A stretch of 64,000 bases of DNA from Clostridia bacterium (GCA_030625885.1 DAOUPZ010000003.1:62001-126000); one strand, 5' to 3'. Positions 1 through 8,568 are shown, numbered from the stretch's first letter. Program-made: numbers and translations. Notes: generated by a model from the sequence alone, not told the origin.

Positions 1-247
1 CATTGACATCTAAATCTTTTATTAATGATGGGAATAACTTTAAACTTTCTCGTGCTAATTGAAAATGGTGACCAGGGCTTTTAGAAAGGAGCATTAAATT
101 TCCATCACACGCACCAGAAGTGCCACTCGCGATATCTTCTTTTTCGATAAGTGTTACCTTTACGCCTTCTTTTACTAAATAATAGGCTATAGATGTTCCG
201 ATCACACCACCACCAATAATAATGACATCAACGTATTGACGCTTCAT
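1..247 (-). CDS. FAD-dependent amino-acid oxidoreductase (DAO family), N-terminal part
   Basis: Only the first 82 codons are in the window; the gene runs off the left edge. The protein opens with a Rossmann FAD-binding motif, DVIIIGGGVIGTSIAYYL, then an acidic strand end (LIEKE), as in the D-amino-acid oxidase / sarcosine oxidase beta / D-proline dehydrogenase family. The ATG follows GGAGAAGAGG and overlaps the 3' end of the BFD-like [2Fe-2S] gene by about 20 bases, so it is translated within the same operon. By analogy with D-hydroxyproline and octopine dehydrogenases this would be the catalytic beta subunit that oxidises the amino acid. The substrate cannot be read from the sequence. Confidence 0.8.
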   Translation of the reverse strand, partial: MKRQYVDVIIIGGGVIGTSIAYYLVKEGVKVTLIEKEDIASGTSGACDGNLMLLSKSPGHHFQLARESLKLFPSLIKDLDVN

Positions 248-518
248 CCTCTTCTCCTCCTATTTTTCCTAAAAGAGTAGGTTCAGTGGGGGGACGGAAA
301 TGTCCTGGTGTGACATCACAAGGTTTTTTACCTGTTTCTTCAATGATTAAACGTCGAATTAAATGTTCACATGTCCTCCCCTGACACAACCCCATTCCCC
401 CTCGTGTACGTCGTTTTACTTCATCAATGGTTTGTGCACCTTCTCTAATCGCTTGTATGATTTCTCCTTTAGTAATTTCTTCGCAACGGCAAATGATGAT
501 TTCATGATCATGATCCAT
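228..518 (-). CDS. BFD-like [2Fe-2S]-binding protein, dehydrogenase subunit
   Basis: A 96-residue protein with the bacterioferritin-associated-ferredoxin-like cysteine pattern: CRC at residues 10-12 and GLCQGRTC at about 43-50, which would hold a [2Fe-2S] cluster. In octopine, nopaline and D-hydroxyproline dehydrogenases this domain passes electrons between flavin subunits; here it is a separate polypeptide. A good RBS (AAGGAGG) precedes the ATG. It overlaps the preceding 4Fe-4S gene by 11 bases and the following FAD gene by 20, indicating tight translational coupling. Family assignment is firm; its role as an electron-transfer subunit is inferred from the neighbours. Confidence 0.85.
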   Translation of the reverse strand: MDHDHEIIICRCEEITKGEIIQAIREGAQTIDEVKRRTRGGMGLCQGRTCEHLIRRLIIEETGKKPCDVTPGHFRPPTEPTLLGKIGGEEDEASIR

Positions 519-1023
519 TTTCTTTCCTCCTTGCTATTCCTCTCACTTCTTCAGCATATTCTTTGGGTATCAGGAGAGAAATGATAGGTGTATGATGATA
601 AGATGGTTTTATATCCACTCTTTTTACCTTCCCTTTGGTAATAATAACCCCTTCGCGATTAACTGCATCAACGACTTGATTCTCAAGCGGCAGAGGTAAT
701 AACTCATAGGGAAATTGGATTAACGCTTCCGTTTCTGAATAATTTAAGTTAACAATAAAAATTGCCAGCCCGGGACATGCTGCGATACATTTCCCACACC
801 CTATACACTTTTTTTCATTTAAGATCGGTCGACGGGATAAATCTTCTCCTATGACAATCGCCCTTGTTGGGCAAGACGCTTCACAAGGATTACATGGAAT
901 GTTTTGCATACATTCAATTACAGCTACAGGTCCTTTTTCCATTCTGTTCCTAGTGGGATATCCAGGAAGCATTTGAAGTTCTTCTAGTGTTGGTGCACCC
1001 GTTTTTAGATATCCTTTATCCAT
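508..1023 (-). CDS. 4Fe-4S dicluster ferredoxin-type subunit
   Basis: A 171-residue protein with two ferredoxin-like clusters: CNPCEASCP near residue 42-50 and CIGCGKCIAACPG near residue 73-85. The remaining half is beta-rich and has no recognised motif. It lies between the NAD(P)/FAD subunit and the BFD-like subunit of the same operon, so it probably carries electrons from the substrate-oxidising flavoprotein to an anaerobic acceptor. The aerobic versions of this dehydrogenase lack such a subunit, so it may be an anaerobe's adaptation (inference). The start is supported by GGGGGAAAGG upstream. Confidence 0.8.
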   Translation of the reverse strand: MDKGYLKTGAPTLEELQMLPGYPTRNRMEKGPVAVIECMQNIPCNPCEASCPTRAIVIGEDLSRRPILNEKKCIGCGKCIAACPGLAIFIVNLNYSETEALIQFPYELLPLPLENQVVDAVNREGVIITKGKVKRVDIKPSYHHTPIISLLIPKEYAEEVRGIARRKENGS

Positions 1024-1050
1024 ATCCTTTCCCCCTTCAGCAGATGGTTG

Positions 1051-2079
1051 CTATCTTCTTAAATTTTTTAAGTCATTTTCAATATTGCTTCTTTGTTTTT
1101 CTAAAAATGCATGATTATAATAGCCTAAACTTGTGGCAGCTGCTAACCCGGCGAGTTTTCCTTCTTCCATTGCAATAGTGGCTTCCCCAATACCAGCCAC
1201 ATCGCCAGCAACATAAATATTTTTGATGTTGGTTTCCATATACGGATTATGCCATGGTATATGTGATCCTAAAGCCGGTTTGTAATCAAAATGACAACCA
1301 CACATCCATGCTAATTCTGCTAAAGGGTTTAAGCCTATCGCCAAACAAATGGTATCCACATAAAACTCTTTGAGTGAATTTAAAATGATCTTTTGATTTT
1401 GATCAATCTTTCCTATCACTGCTTTTTCAACTTTTTTATTCCCTTTGGCTTCTAAAATCGTATGTTGAGTATAAATAGGTATGCCCAATCGTCTTATTTT
1501 GGCGCTATGTACACCATAGCCTTTTATCTCAGAAGCAAGCTCAACGATTCCAACAACATTGACACCTGCTTGTAATAACTGATAGGTTACAATAAGTCCC
1601 ACATTTCCGGAACCAACCATTAAAACCTCTTTACCTGGCTGAACACCTTGAATATTACATAAAGTTTGAGCCGCACCTGCTCCCATTACCCCTGGTAAAG
1701 TAGAACCTGGAAAAGCCAGGCTTTTCTCTATTGCGCCAGTTGCTAAAATGATTTTTTGTGCTTGAATTATTTCTGTTCCATGTGGAGTTACCATCATGAT
1801 CTTACCTTCAGGGAAAATACCTCCGACATAACTTTGTAAGTGGATCTCAACAGCTAACTTATTACAGGACTCCAGAAGTTTCCTACCAATTAGAAAACCT
1901 CGCTCTCCTGCAAAATGTTTACTAGAGCCAAAAAATTTATGGATTTGTTTGAACAACTGTCCGCCTGCTTCAAGATTTCGATCAATAAGACACACTTTAG
2001 CCCCTGACTCAGCTGCGGCAATCCCTGCACTCAATCCTGCTGGTCCAGCGCCGATAATAGCTATTTCTGTCTCACTCAT
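1051..2079 (-). CDS. NAD(P)/FAD-dependent oxidoreductase, alpha-type subunit
   Basis: A pyridine-nucleotide-disulfide-type flavoprotein of about 342 residues. A first Rossmann motif (IIGAGPAGLSAGIAAAESG) starts near residue 8, a second (VGSGNVGLIVTYQLLQAG) lies in the middle for NAD(P), and a C-terminal segment YVAGDVAGIGEATIAMEEG closes the FAD site. I place the start at the ATG after GGTGGATGATT, five codons inside the longest frame. Two bases separate it from the upstream [2Fe-2S] gene. It matches the alpha subunit of octopine/D-hydroxyproline dehydrogenase complexes; the electron acceptor is not evident. Confidence 0.85.
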   Translation of the reverse strand: MSETEIAIIGAGPAGLSAGIAAAESGAKVCLIDRNLEAGGQLFKQIHKFFGSSKHFAGERGFLIGRKLLESCNKLAVEIHLQSYVGGIFPEGKIMMVTPHGTEIIQAQKIILATGAIEKSLAFPGSTLPGVMGAGAAQTLCNIQGVQPGKEVLMVGSGNVGLIVTYQLLQAGVNVVGIVELASEIKGYGVHSAKIRRLGIPIYTQHTILEAKGNKKVEKAVIGKIDQNQKIILNSLKEFYVDTICLAIGLNPLAELAWMCGCHFDYKPALGSHIPWHNPYMETNIKNIYVAGDVAGIGEATIAMEEGKLAGLAAATSLGYYNHAFLEKQRSNIENDLKNLRR

Positions 2080-2081
2080 AA

Positions 2082-2393
2082 TCATCCACCCCATTTACCA
2101 CGCCCATCCTGGGTTTTAATTTTCATACCATCTTTTACTTTTGTCATACATGTTCGAATATTGGGTTGACCATTTACTGTCATCATACAATCTGTACAAT
2201 ATCCAATCCCACAGTATATTCCGCGTGGATCATGATTCTTTTTTGTATATCGAAATATCTTGATATCAGAAGCTGCTAAAGCAGCAGCAATTGTCTCCCC
2301 TTCATAGGCATCAATTGTTTTACCATCGACTTCTATGCGTACTTTCTTTCCTCTATTAAAATCCTCAATAATCGGGTGCTTAAATATACGCAA
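2082..2393 (-). CDS. (2Fe-2S)-binding protein, small subunit of the dehydrogenase
   Basis: 103 residues with the plant-ferredoxin-like pattern GIYCGIGYCTDC and a fourth cysteine in the IRTCMTKV segment, typical of the gamma subunit of sarcosine-oxidase-like and D-hydroxyproline dehydrogenase complexes. It begins with TTG preceded by AGAGGGGATCACA. It is the first visible gene of the five-gene minus-strand operon that continues past the left edge. The 250 bases upstream are AT-rich with a possible TATAAT but no clear -35 box. Confidence 0.8.
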   Translation of the reverse strand: MRIFKHPIIEDFNRGKKVRIEVDGKTIDAYEGETIAAALAASDIKIFRYTKKNHDPRGIYCGIGYCTDCMMTVNGQPNIRTCMTKVKDGMKIKTQDGRGKWGG

Positions 2394-2565
2394 TGTGATC
2401 CCCTCTTTGGTTTGATTTTATAATTTTTTATATTATAAGTCTTATTTTAATTTATGTTCTTATAGGCTTGATGGTGAATGATGGTATGTTATACTTAAAC
2501 ATTAGTGTGAATATTTGGATTGAGCCACATGTCGCTTTGATGAATATCTCTATTTATTAGAGTAT

Positions 2566-2601
2566 AAAAAAAGTAGCGCAATCTAATGAGCACTACTTTT
2601 T
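2566..2601 (-). terminator. Rho-independent terminator downstream of the GNAT gene
   Basis: Inverted repeat AAAAAGTAG..CTACTTTTT with one mismatched pair and a 10-base loop. A/T runs lie on both sides, so it could work in either direction; it sits about 45 bases past the acetyltransferase stop on the minus strand. Confidence 0.6.
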
Positions 2602-2646
2602 GAATCTTTTACTTTCCCTTTCAGCAATTGTAAGCTGCCGTTTTTC

Positions 2647-3243
2647 TTATAAACACTGGCACTTATATTTTATTTGTTCCTTGTCTCGCCTTGTTAAGTG
2701 ATCCTTATATATCATATTAAATTTTTTGTGGAATATATCATGAGATACTTGCATTAAGTAAATATCATAATCTTTTCCTTTAAATTCTACTGCGTTTTTT
2801 AGAATAGCTTCTTTATGAAAACCGCATTTTTTATAGCACTTTATGGCACGTTTGTTATACCCACATACCCGCAAATAAATATAATCAAGATTCATTTTTT
2901 CAAAAGCATAGTTTAATATCGTGTATATTGCATCAGATCCATAACCTGAACCCCAATAATCCTTGTCCCCAATACAAATACTTAACTCAGCATTACGTTT
3001 TCGCCATATAATTTGATCAAGCTTGACATGGCCAATTAATTTTTTATTTACTTCTATAGCAAAAACACGTGTGTTACGTTTCTTAAGCATATCATTTGGC
3101 TTTTCCTTTGATGCTTCTAATATTTCTTTTTTATATGAACCATTAAGATACTGGCTAACTTCTGGATTTTGCCCCCATTCTTCAATTTTTGACAAATCTT
3201 TATTCTCAAGTACTCTTAAGGACACCTTCTTCCCCTCTAGCAT
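2647..3243 (-). CDS. GNAT family N-acetyltransferase (RimJ/RimL-like)
   Basis: 198 residues with the layout of the RimJ/RimL and SpeG-like branch: an N-terminal VSLRVLENKDL strand and helix, an acetyl-CoA-binding region around GDKDYWGSGYGSDAI (residues 93-107), and a C-terminal NKRAIKCYKKCGFHKEA motif near residue 124-140. It would transfer acetyl from acetyl-CoA to an amine; the substrate may be a protein N-terminus, an antibiotic or a polyamine. The last 25 residues are basic and do not match the family well. It is monocistronic, with GAGGGGAGCTC before the ATG and a terminator after it. Confidence 0.85.
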   Translation of the reverse strand: MLEGKKVSLRVLENKDLSKIEEWGQNPEVSQYLNGSYKKEILEASKEKPNDMLKKRNTRVFAIEVNKKLIGHVKLDQIIWRKRNAELSICIGDKDYWGSGYGSDAIYTILNYAFEKMNLDYIYLRVCGYNKRAIKCYKKCGFHKEAILKNAVEFKGKDYDIYLMQVSHDIFHKKFNMIYKDHLTRRDKEQIKYKCQCL

Positions 3244-3526
3244 GATGAGCTCCCCTCTGTTAATAAATTATGTAAACCACCGTAAAATATTTCTCTTCAA
3301 TTAAAGTCATTTCCTTTATGTAATTATATCCAACTGTATTTTAGGGTGAATATTAACGTTTAGACTGCATGCTAATTTTTATCTCGAGTGATCGTTTCCG
3401 ATACAGTTTTCTAAACATTCATTGGTATAAGTTAATGTCATGTAACATATTATATAATTTGAGAATAGTACTTTTATAATATATCATATTACAATTAAGC
3501 AGATTTAGTGAAATAATGAAACGTAT

Positions 3527-3601
3527 CACTCATAAAAAAATAGGCGATAAAATATGTCAAACATGGCTTTTTGACATATTATCGCCTATTTTTTGTGAGT
3601 G
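3527..3601 (-). terminator. Long hairpin terminator of the membrane phosphatase-like gene
   Basis: A nearly perfect inverted repeat with arms of about 33 bases (TAGGCGATAA.. / ..TTATCGCCTA) around the short loop CATGGC, ending about 10 bases past the gene's stop codon. Each arm contains an A/T run, so it can end transcription from either side. Confidence 0.75.
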
Positions 3602-3611
3602 ATGAAAAGAG

Positions 3612-5825
3612 CTATTGTTTAACTTCTTTTTCTTTCATTATAAGATCAATAATAATTGCTACACCATACGTAATGCTGGTAGCAGCTGCAACAATGCCGG
3701 AATCATTTACGCATAGAGCAACAATACTTGCAGTAATGACACCAATCATTCCAGAATTAAGATATGGATGAGAAACCATGATTTTTTTTAATACGCCTAC
3801 AGGTCGATAGAATAAAACAGCCAAAGCTAAAATCCCTGTCATTAAAACCCAACTCCAAATTGAATAGCGGATCAATTTAATGTTCATGGCTAACTTTCTA
3901 GAGATAATAAATATTATCTCTTTAAAACCGTTCTTTTGAATAGCAGAAAATGCTCTTCCAACATGGGATTGTGATCCTACATCCCGAGTCAATTCAAAAA
4001 GAATCATAGCTAGCAAAACACCAAAAACAGTTAAAATAATGAAGATAATCTCTTTCTTAGAAACTTTCTTACCTAAAATTTTAAAATATAGAACAATAAA
4101 TGCTACAATAGCGGATATGGTTCCGCCTACGTTAGCACCAAACAGAGGTGAGGCCATTAAAAATATAATACCTCCCAATAATACACCAATTAAAAGTTTG
4201 GCAATATACCCTAGATCTCGTTGTTTTTCATCTAAGAATAGCGTTAATCCTAAAATAAAAGTACCTAATAGAATCCCCATATATTCATTACCAATACCAT
4301 AGAATCTGGCACCAATGATTGGATCATATCCTAATAATGATGTTTTAATCAAATGAGTCCCGGTTAATAAATCTCCGATTAGTGTTATTGCTGTCAAGAG
4401 ATATATTACGGTAAAGCTTTTAAGAGATTGCGGAAAAATTTTCACAATAAACAAGGATAATAAAAATGACAGAGCAATTAACATGATAATTAAGAAAAAC
4501 GTGTTATAGATATGTAATAAAGGTAATAAAAGTATCATCAAAGGTATAGAAGTAAGCCATAAAAGTATGAAGCGAATAAAAGGAATAAATTTATATAATC
4601 TAAAAATAACGATAAGCGAAAGAAGATAAACGATTATTTGGATAATTACAAAATTTTGCAGAACAGGTGCACGTTGATTATAGATCGCGACGACCTGAGT
4701 ATTTAATGTCTTTAATGCTGTTAATGGCTCGTTTTGTAAGACAGTCGTAATGTTTCGTCCATGCATTTGAGCGGATGGTTCTACATTAAAATAGTGAAGT
4801 AACGTTGCGGTAACATCAATATTAGTTATAATACCCTCACGACGTGTACTTCCTGATGTGGCTATCCCCTTCTGTACCCCATCTCCAGCTAAAACCAAAG
4901 GGGTTAAGAGATCCCCGTTTTTAGCAACATCTTTTGATGGTGAAGGAACAACAATCATTAAAAGAGTATTTTCAAAATTGATACGTTGAGATAATTGCCC
5001 AATAAAATCATCTACTTGTTCGATGATGCGTGTTCGAAGCGTATTGTAAGCATCGTCAGAAACATAATCTTTATAAGCTTCAACGCGTGTAATATCTCCT
5101 ATTTCATATGCTAATAAATCATAATCATTTTTATAATCCTCAAATTGATTGATAAACAATGAATAGTTCGTTTTTATACCAAAAGGGGCCTGAGGATCAT
5201 CGATAAGGATTTTTCTGCTTACATCTCCTTCAGAAACTAAACCGTCTTTATCCATAAGCATTAATGGTAAAAAACGCTGTAGCTTACCGGGGATATCTGA
5301 ATTACCAAATAGTGCTATCTTTAGGTTATTATGTTTTAAAATCGTTCCTAACCCACCGGGTTGAGCACCTGGGTTTTTGCGGAAACTATCAGCTTTCAAT
5401 TGTGCTATTCCAATATTAGCGATTGAGTTTTCCGTCACAGCTTTTCCGCTATTGCGAAGAACGTAATTTCCTGTAGGTTCTCCATTATAAATTTCTGTTG
5501 CTTTCATTGATATGAGGCTTTCTTCGTGATAAGCGACGCTGTAATTCCCTGCTCCTAGCGTTGCAAAACAATTCGAGGATGTTCTGGAACTAGCAGTACG
5601 CGTATTCATTAACCCAACCGTTCCCTGATCTATTAAATAATCGATATGAGGTGTTTTAGTATTAATTAAGTCATTTAAACTCATTTGATCAAGAGAAATT
5701 AATACCATCTTTTTTGTTTCCTGAGCCTTTACAGGTAAAACAAAAAACAAATTAAATTGACTCCACACTAATAGTAAGATGAAAACAATAATATTGGTCC
5801 TTTTTACATTTTTTATAATGCTCAC
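3612..5825 (-). CDS. Membrane-anchored alkaline-phosphatase-superfamily protein
   Basis: 737 residues. A signal-anchor helix (about 12-33) leads into an extracellular domain of about 350 residues. MVLISLDQMSLNDL (40-53) looks like the first metal-binding strand of the alkaline phosphatase/phosphodiesterase fold. GIITNIDVTATLLHYFNVEP near residue 340 resembles the conserved C-terminal part of that fold. From about residue 385 to the end there are eight or more hydrophobic helices. The start is GTG behind GGGGGAGTAG. Likely a cell-surface hydrolase or transferase acting on an envelope substrate; the fold is inferred from short motifs and the substrate is unknown. Transcribed alone. Confidence 0.65.
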   Translation of the reverse strand: MSIIKNVKRTNIIVFILLLVWSQFNLFFVLPVKAQETKKMVLISLDQMSLNDLINTKTPHIDYLIDQGTVGLMNTRTASSRTSSNCFATLGAGNYSVAYHEESLISMKATEIYNGEPTGNYVLRNSGKAVTENSIANIGIAQLKADSFRKNPGAQPGGLGTILKHNNLKIALFGNSDIPGKLQRFLPLMLMDKDGLVSEGDVSRKILIDDPQAPFGIKTNYSLFINQFEDYKNDYDLLAYEIGDITRVEAYKDYVSDDAYNTLRTRIIEQVDDFIGQLSQRINFENTLLMIVVPSPSKDVAKNGDLLTPLVLAGDGVQKGIATSGSTRREGIITNIDVTATLLHYFNVEPSAQMHGRNITTVLQNEPLTALKTLNTQVVAIYNQRAPVLQNFVIIQIIVYLLSLIVIFRLYKFIPFIRFILLWLTSIPLMILLLPLLHIYNTFFLIIMLIALSFLLSLFIVKIFPQSLKSFTVIYLLTAITLIGDLLTGTHLIKTSLLGYDPIIGARFYGIGNEYMGILLGTFILGLTLFLDEKQRDLGYIAKLLIGVLLGGIIFLMASPLFGANVGGTISAIVAFIVLYFKILGKKVSKKEIIFIILTVFGVLLAMILFELTRDVGSQSHVGRAFSAIQKNGFKEIIFIISRKLAMNIKLIRYSIWSWVLMTGILALAVLFYRPVGVLKKIMVSHPYLNSGMIGVITASIVALCVNDSGIVAAATSITYGVAIIIDLIMKEKEVKQ

Positions 5826-5883
5826 TATTACTACTCCCCCAGTTTGAATTTATTTGTTACATAGGTTTATTTTAACAAAAAAT

Positions 5884-5906
5884 AAAACCGGCTTAAAGCC
5901 GGTTTT
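5884..5906 (-). terminator. Terminator after the DUF1540 gene
   Basis: AAAACCGGCTT / AAGCCGGTTTT, perfect 11-base arms with flanking A/T, 15 bases past the DUF1540 stop. It is bidirectional in form. Confidence 0.75.
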
Positions 5907-5920
5907 AAAATTAAAAAAAT

Positions 5921-6079
5921 TTATTTTGATTTCGGCTTAAATGTTTTGCAAACTGTATCATCAGAAACATGTGCGGATCCATAACTATTATCGCTGATCG
6001 CAATTTCTTTAGCTTTGCAGCACCCATTACTTTGATAAATACAACTTGTTACCATGCATCCAACTTTTGTAGGCATCAT
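5921..6079 (-). CDS. DUF1540 small cysteine-rich protein
   Basis: A 52-residue frame beginning MMPTKVGCMVTSCIYQ and containing NGCCKAKEIAIS, the spaced-cysteine pattern of DUF1540 (C-x4-C-x6-CC then a late C in TVCKTFK). It has a very strong RBS, AAGGAGGTGAAA, right before the ATG, and a terminator 15 bases after the stop. DUF1540 proteins are common in spore-forming Bacillota and are thought to bind metal; no function is established. I am confident of the gene and fairly confident of the family. Confidence 0.8.
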   Translation of the reverse strand: MMPTKVGCMVTSCIYQSNGCCKAKEIAISDNSYGSAHVSDDTVCKTFKPKSK

Positions 6080-6331
6080 TTTCACCTCCTTATATCTAGA
6101 ATGATTAAAAATATTATATTTTATTCGTTATAAGGCATAAAAAACAAGCCCCTTACGACTTATTTCGCAAAAGGCCTGCTTCAATAAACATACTTTGATG
6201 TAATTGTATACATTATACCATACTTTTATAGTTTGTCTACACTTTTTCTGATTTTTTTGAATAAAATCTTTTAATTCCTATTTATTTAAATCCTCCCAGA
6301 ATGGATTCAGATGTTTTAGAAGCTTTTTCTC

Positions 6332-6369
6332 ATAAAAAATCTCTACCTGGCCAGGTAGAGATTTTTTAT
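6332..6369 (-). terminator. Perfect palindromic terminator after the DUF1657 gene
   Basis: A 38-base perfect palindrome built around ACCTGG/CCAGGT with outer A6/T6 runs, 11 bases past the DUF1657 stop. It works in either direction by form; only the minus-strand gene points into it. Confidence 0.8.
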
Positions 6370-6380
6370 ATCTACTGTAA

Positions 6381-6632
6381 TTATTGTTGTTGATTTTGCT
6401 GTTGTTTCATTTGTTGCTGCTGTTTGAACTCGGGGCGATATTGAGGTTCTTCACCTTGGATATATTGAAGTCGTGCTTTGAGCATTTGTGCCGTACTTTC
6501 TGTCGTTTGGGCTAGCTGTTGAAACATTTGTTGAGCTTGTTGATCTTCTGTATCCATGGAAAACCCTTTTAAACTGGCAGCAAGTGCTTCAGCCTGAATT
6601 AGTGCTTGATTCACTTTATTTCCAACTGTCAA
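6381..6632 (-). CDS. DUF1657 small protein
   Basis: 83 residues when started at the TTG behind TTTGGAGGCGATTCT. This gives MTVGNKVNQALIQAE, the usual DUF1657 N-terminus; longer frames would put the RBS inside the gene. It is helical throughout, with a glutamine-rich tail (last ~15 residues mostly Q). In Bacillus and Clostridia DUF1657 genes sit beside DUF421 and spoVA genes and are linked with the forespore. Here two DUF421 genes start divergently 160 bases away, which repeats that association. Function unknown. Confidence 0.8.
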   Translation of the reverse strand: MTVGNKVNQALIQAEALAASLKGFSMDTEDQQAQQMFQQLAQTTESTAQMLKARLQYIQGEEPQYRPEFKQQQQMKQQQNQQQ

Positions 6633-6792
6633 AAGAATCGCCTCCAAATTTTTATTTTACAAATCAACAAGTTTAGTTTTATCAAAATTAATCTGAAGTA
6701 TACATTGATTTTTTAAGGGAAAAAGGAATTTTTTTAGTAATATTACAATTCATTCGTGGGATACTAATCTTATCATTCAAGGAGGAATCATA

Positions 6793-7488
6793 ATGGATTT
6801 AATAAATATTTTGGGTGTACCAGAACATCTTTCTACGTTTGGTTTTTTTATTCGGGCAACGGTTCTTTTTTTTGGATTACTTATTGCGACACGGCTTATG
6901 AGCTTACGTCATATTGGTTTAACAACACCTTATAATATTTTGGCTGCGGCTTCTATCAGCCATATTGGTGCTTCCCGGATGGTTTATCCCAATCGCTCAG
7001 TTTGGGTTGCATTAATCGTAATGGGTGTCTTTACTTTGTTGAATATTCTTATTTCATATTTGTTTTTGAAATGGGATGAACTTGTTTATTCACCACCTCT
7101 CCCTTTAATGGAACAAGGAAAAATTGATAAAAAAAATATGAAAGACTGTCATTTAACCATTCATAATTTGATCGGGCTTCTACGTTTACAGCACGTGTGG
7201 GATTTAAAGGAAGTAGAATATGTCTTTTTTGAGCCTAAAGGAAAGCTAAGTGTATTCAAAAAAGCAGAATTTTCACCACCAACCAAAAAGAACGTTTATG
7301 TCCCCAACCATCCGGTAGGCCCTCCAGCTATATTAATTTATGAAGGGAAAGTTGATGAAAAATTACTCAAGCCTGTTAATCATGATATGAATTGGTTGCT
7401 AGATTTTATAAAACATCGTGGCTATCCGCGTTTTGAAGAAGTTTTCCTTCTCATCTATTATCCTGATGGTAGTTATTATATTTCATGA
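6793..7488 (+). CDS. DUF421 (YetF-like) membrane protein, first copy
   Basis: 231 residues. Three hydrophobic helices fill the first ~90 residues (FFIRATVLFFGLLIATRL onward), followed by the soluble DUF421 domain with the typical NLIGLLRLQHVWDLKEVEYVF and FEPKGKLSVFKKAE segments. A strong RBS AAGGAGG is 8 bases before the ATG. The second DUF421 gene starts 13 bases after its stop, so both are one operon. In spore formers such pairs occur with DUF1657 and are connected to spore membrane functions; the biochemical role is unknown. Confidence 0.85.
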   Translation: MDLINILGVPEHLSTFGFFIRATVLFFGLLIATRLMSLRHIGLTTPYNILAAASISHIGASRMVYPNRSVWVALIVMGVFTLLNILISYLFLKWDELVYSPPLPLMEQGKIDKKNMKDCHLTIHNLIGLLRLQHVWDLKEVEYVFFEPKGKLSVFKKAEFSPPTKKNVYVPNHPVGPPAILIYEGKVDEKLLKPVNHDMNWLLDFIKHRGYPRFEEVFLLIYYPDGSYYIS

Positions 7489-7501
7489 GAGGATGAAATT
7501 A

Positions 7502-8206
7502 ATGCTTGATTATTTAGGAAGTGTTCCAAGCCTTACGGTACCACAGTATATTGTACGTACTTTATTAGTAGGTCTAATCCTGTTTTTAGCGGGGAAGTAT
7601 GTTTCTAAAAGAGCTTTAAATTATGTGACTGCATATGATTTTGTTTTAGTATGGATCATTGGCGCACTCTCCTCAGCCCCTTTATTAGATTCAAAACTTT
7701 CTATGATTAATACCCTTATTTCATTATCAACATTGTTTTTTTGGCATATTACTTTATCATATATGTCCATTAAATCTCGTACTGCGGCAAAGTATATTCA
7801 GGGAAAACCGATTATGCTTATTCAAAATGGGAAAATGGTTCGCAAAAATATGCGTAAGACCTTTTTTTCTACCCGTTTATTATTATCAGAGTTACGTCGG
7901 CAAGGCGTAGTTGATATTAAAGATGTAGAATTTGCAATCCTGGAAACGAGTGGAGAATTAAGCGTTATTAAGAAATTTGAATCATATCCTGCAACAGCAG
8001 AAGATTGGAATATTGAAGTTTCCTCGTTAAGATTACCCGTTACAGTTATTCATGAGGGTAAAATCTTATCACAAAATCTTGCTACGACAAACTTTTCACA
8101 GGATTTGCTAGAGAAGGAATTGCAAAAAAATAATATTGAGAGGACGGAAGATGTTTTTTTCGCCAGTGTTGACGGAGATGGGAATCTCTATTTTTCTCTT
8201 AAATAA
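7502..8206 (+). CDS. DUF421 (YetF-like) membrane protein, second copy
   Basis: 234 residues from the ATG at 7502, chosen because GAGAGG lies 9 bases upstream; a longer frame starting inside the previous gene is unlikely. Three N-terminal membrane helices precede a soluble domain with the family pattern RLLLSELRRQGVVDIKDVEF and ETSGELSVIKKFE. It shares architecture with the preceding gene but is clearly diverged, so the duplication is old; the two may form a hetero-oligomer (inference). A hairpin terminator follows at 8221. Confidence 0.85.
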   Translation: MLDYLGSVPSLTVPQYIVRTLLVGLILFLAGKYVSKRALNYVTAYDFVLVWIIGALSSAPLLDSKLSMINTLISLSTLFFWHITLSYMSIKSRTAAKYIQGKPIMLIQNGKMVRKNMRKTFFSTRLLLSELRRQGVVDIKDVEFAILETSGELSVIKKFESYPATAEDWNIEVSSLRLPVTVIHEGKILSQNLATTNFSQDLLEKELQKNNIERTEDVFFASVDGDGNLYFSLK

Positions 8207-8220
8207 TATATAATAAATAT

Positions 8221-8275
8221 AAAAAGGCTTTAGGTTGTCATTTTTTTCTGATAACCATAAAACCTTTTTTTGTTT
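8221..8275 (+). terminator. Terminator of the DUF421 operon
   Basis: Imperfect stem AAAAAGG..AGGTTGTCA / TGATAACC..CCTTTTTTT with a T-rich loop and a closing T7 run on the plus strand, right after the second DUF421 stop. Confidence 0.65.
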
Positions 8276-8292
8276 AAGGAAATATATAAAGA

Positions 8293-8568
8293 TTATCTAT
8301 AAGTTCTTATTTTAATATCATTAAACCGGTCAAAATGATATTTCATTGCTTCTTGTCCCACGTTATTTTTCTGAAAGTTACCATCTTCTGTAGCTGAACG
8401 ATCATATTCATTTAATAGTATTGAACCATCCTCGGGTTTTATTCCTTTTTGTTTTTGCAGTTGTTCAGTGAAATAATTGCCGTCGTTCTGTGATTGATTG
8501 TTGATGTTATAACCTGCAAATGAAAAAATCATAATACTTATAAGTATTATCAAAAAATCTTTTTTCAT
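8293..8568 (-). CDS. Small secreted or membrane-anchored protein, unknown
   Basis: 91 residues: MKKDFLIILISIMIFSFAGYN is a short basic start plus hydrophobic helix, followed by a polar region rich in N, Q, D and K. There is no lipobox cysteine, so it is either cleaved by signal peptidase I or stays as an N-terminal anchor. I recognise no family. The gene has a moderate RBS (AGGAGGC) before the ATG and stands alone between converging and diverging neighbours. Confidence 0.6.
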   Translation of the reverse strand: MKKDFLIILISIMIFSFAGYNINNQSQNDGNYFTEQLQKQKGIKPEDGSILLNEYDRSATEDGNFQKNNVGQEAMKYHFDRFNDIKIRTYR

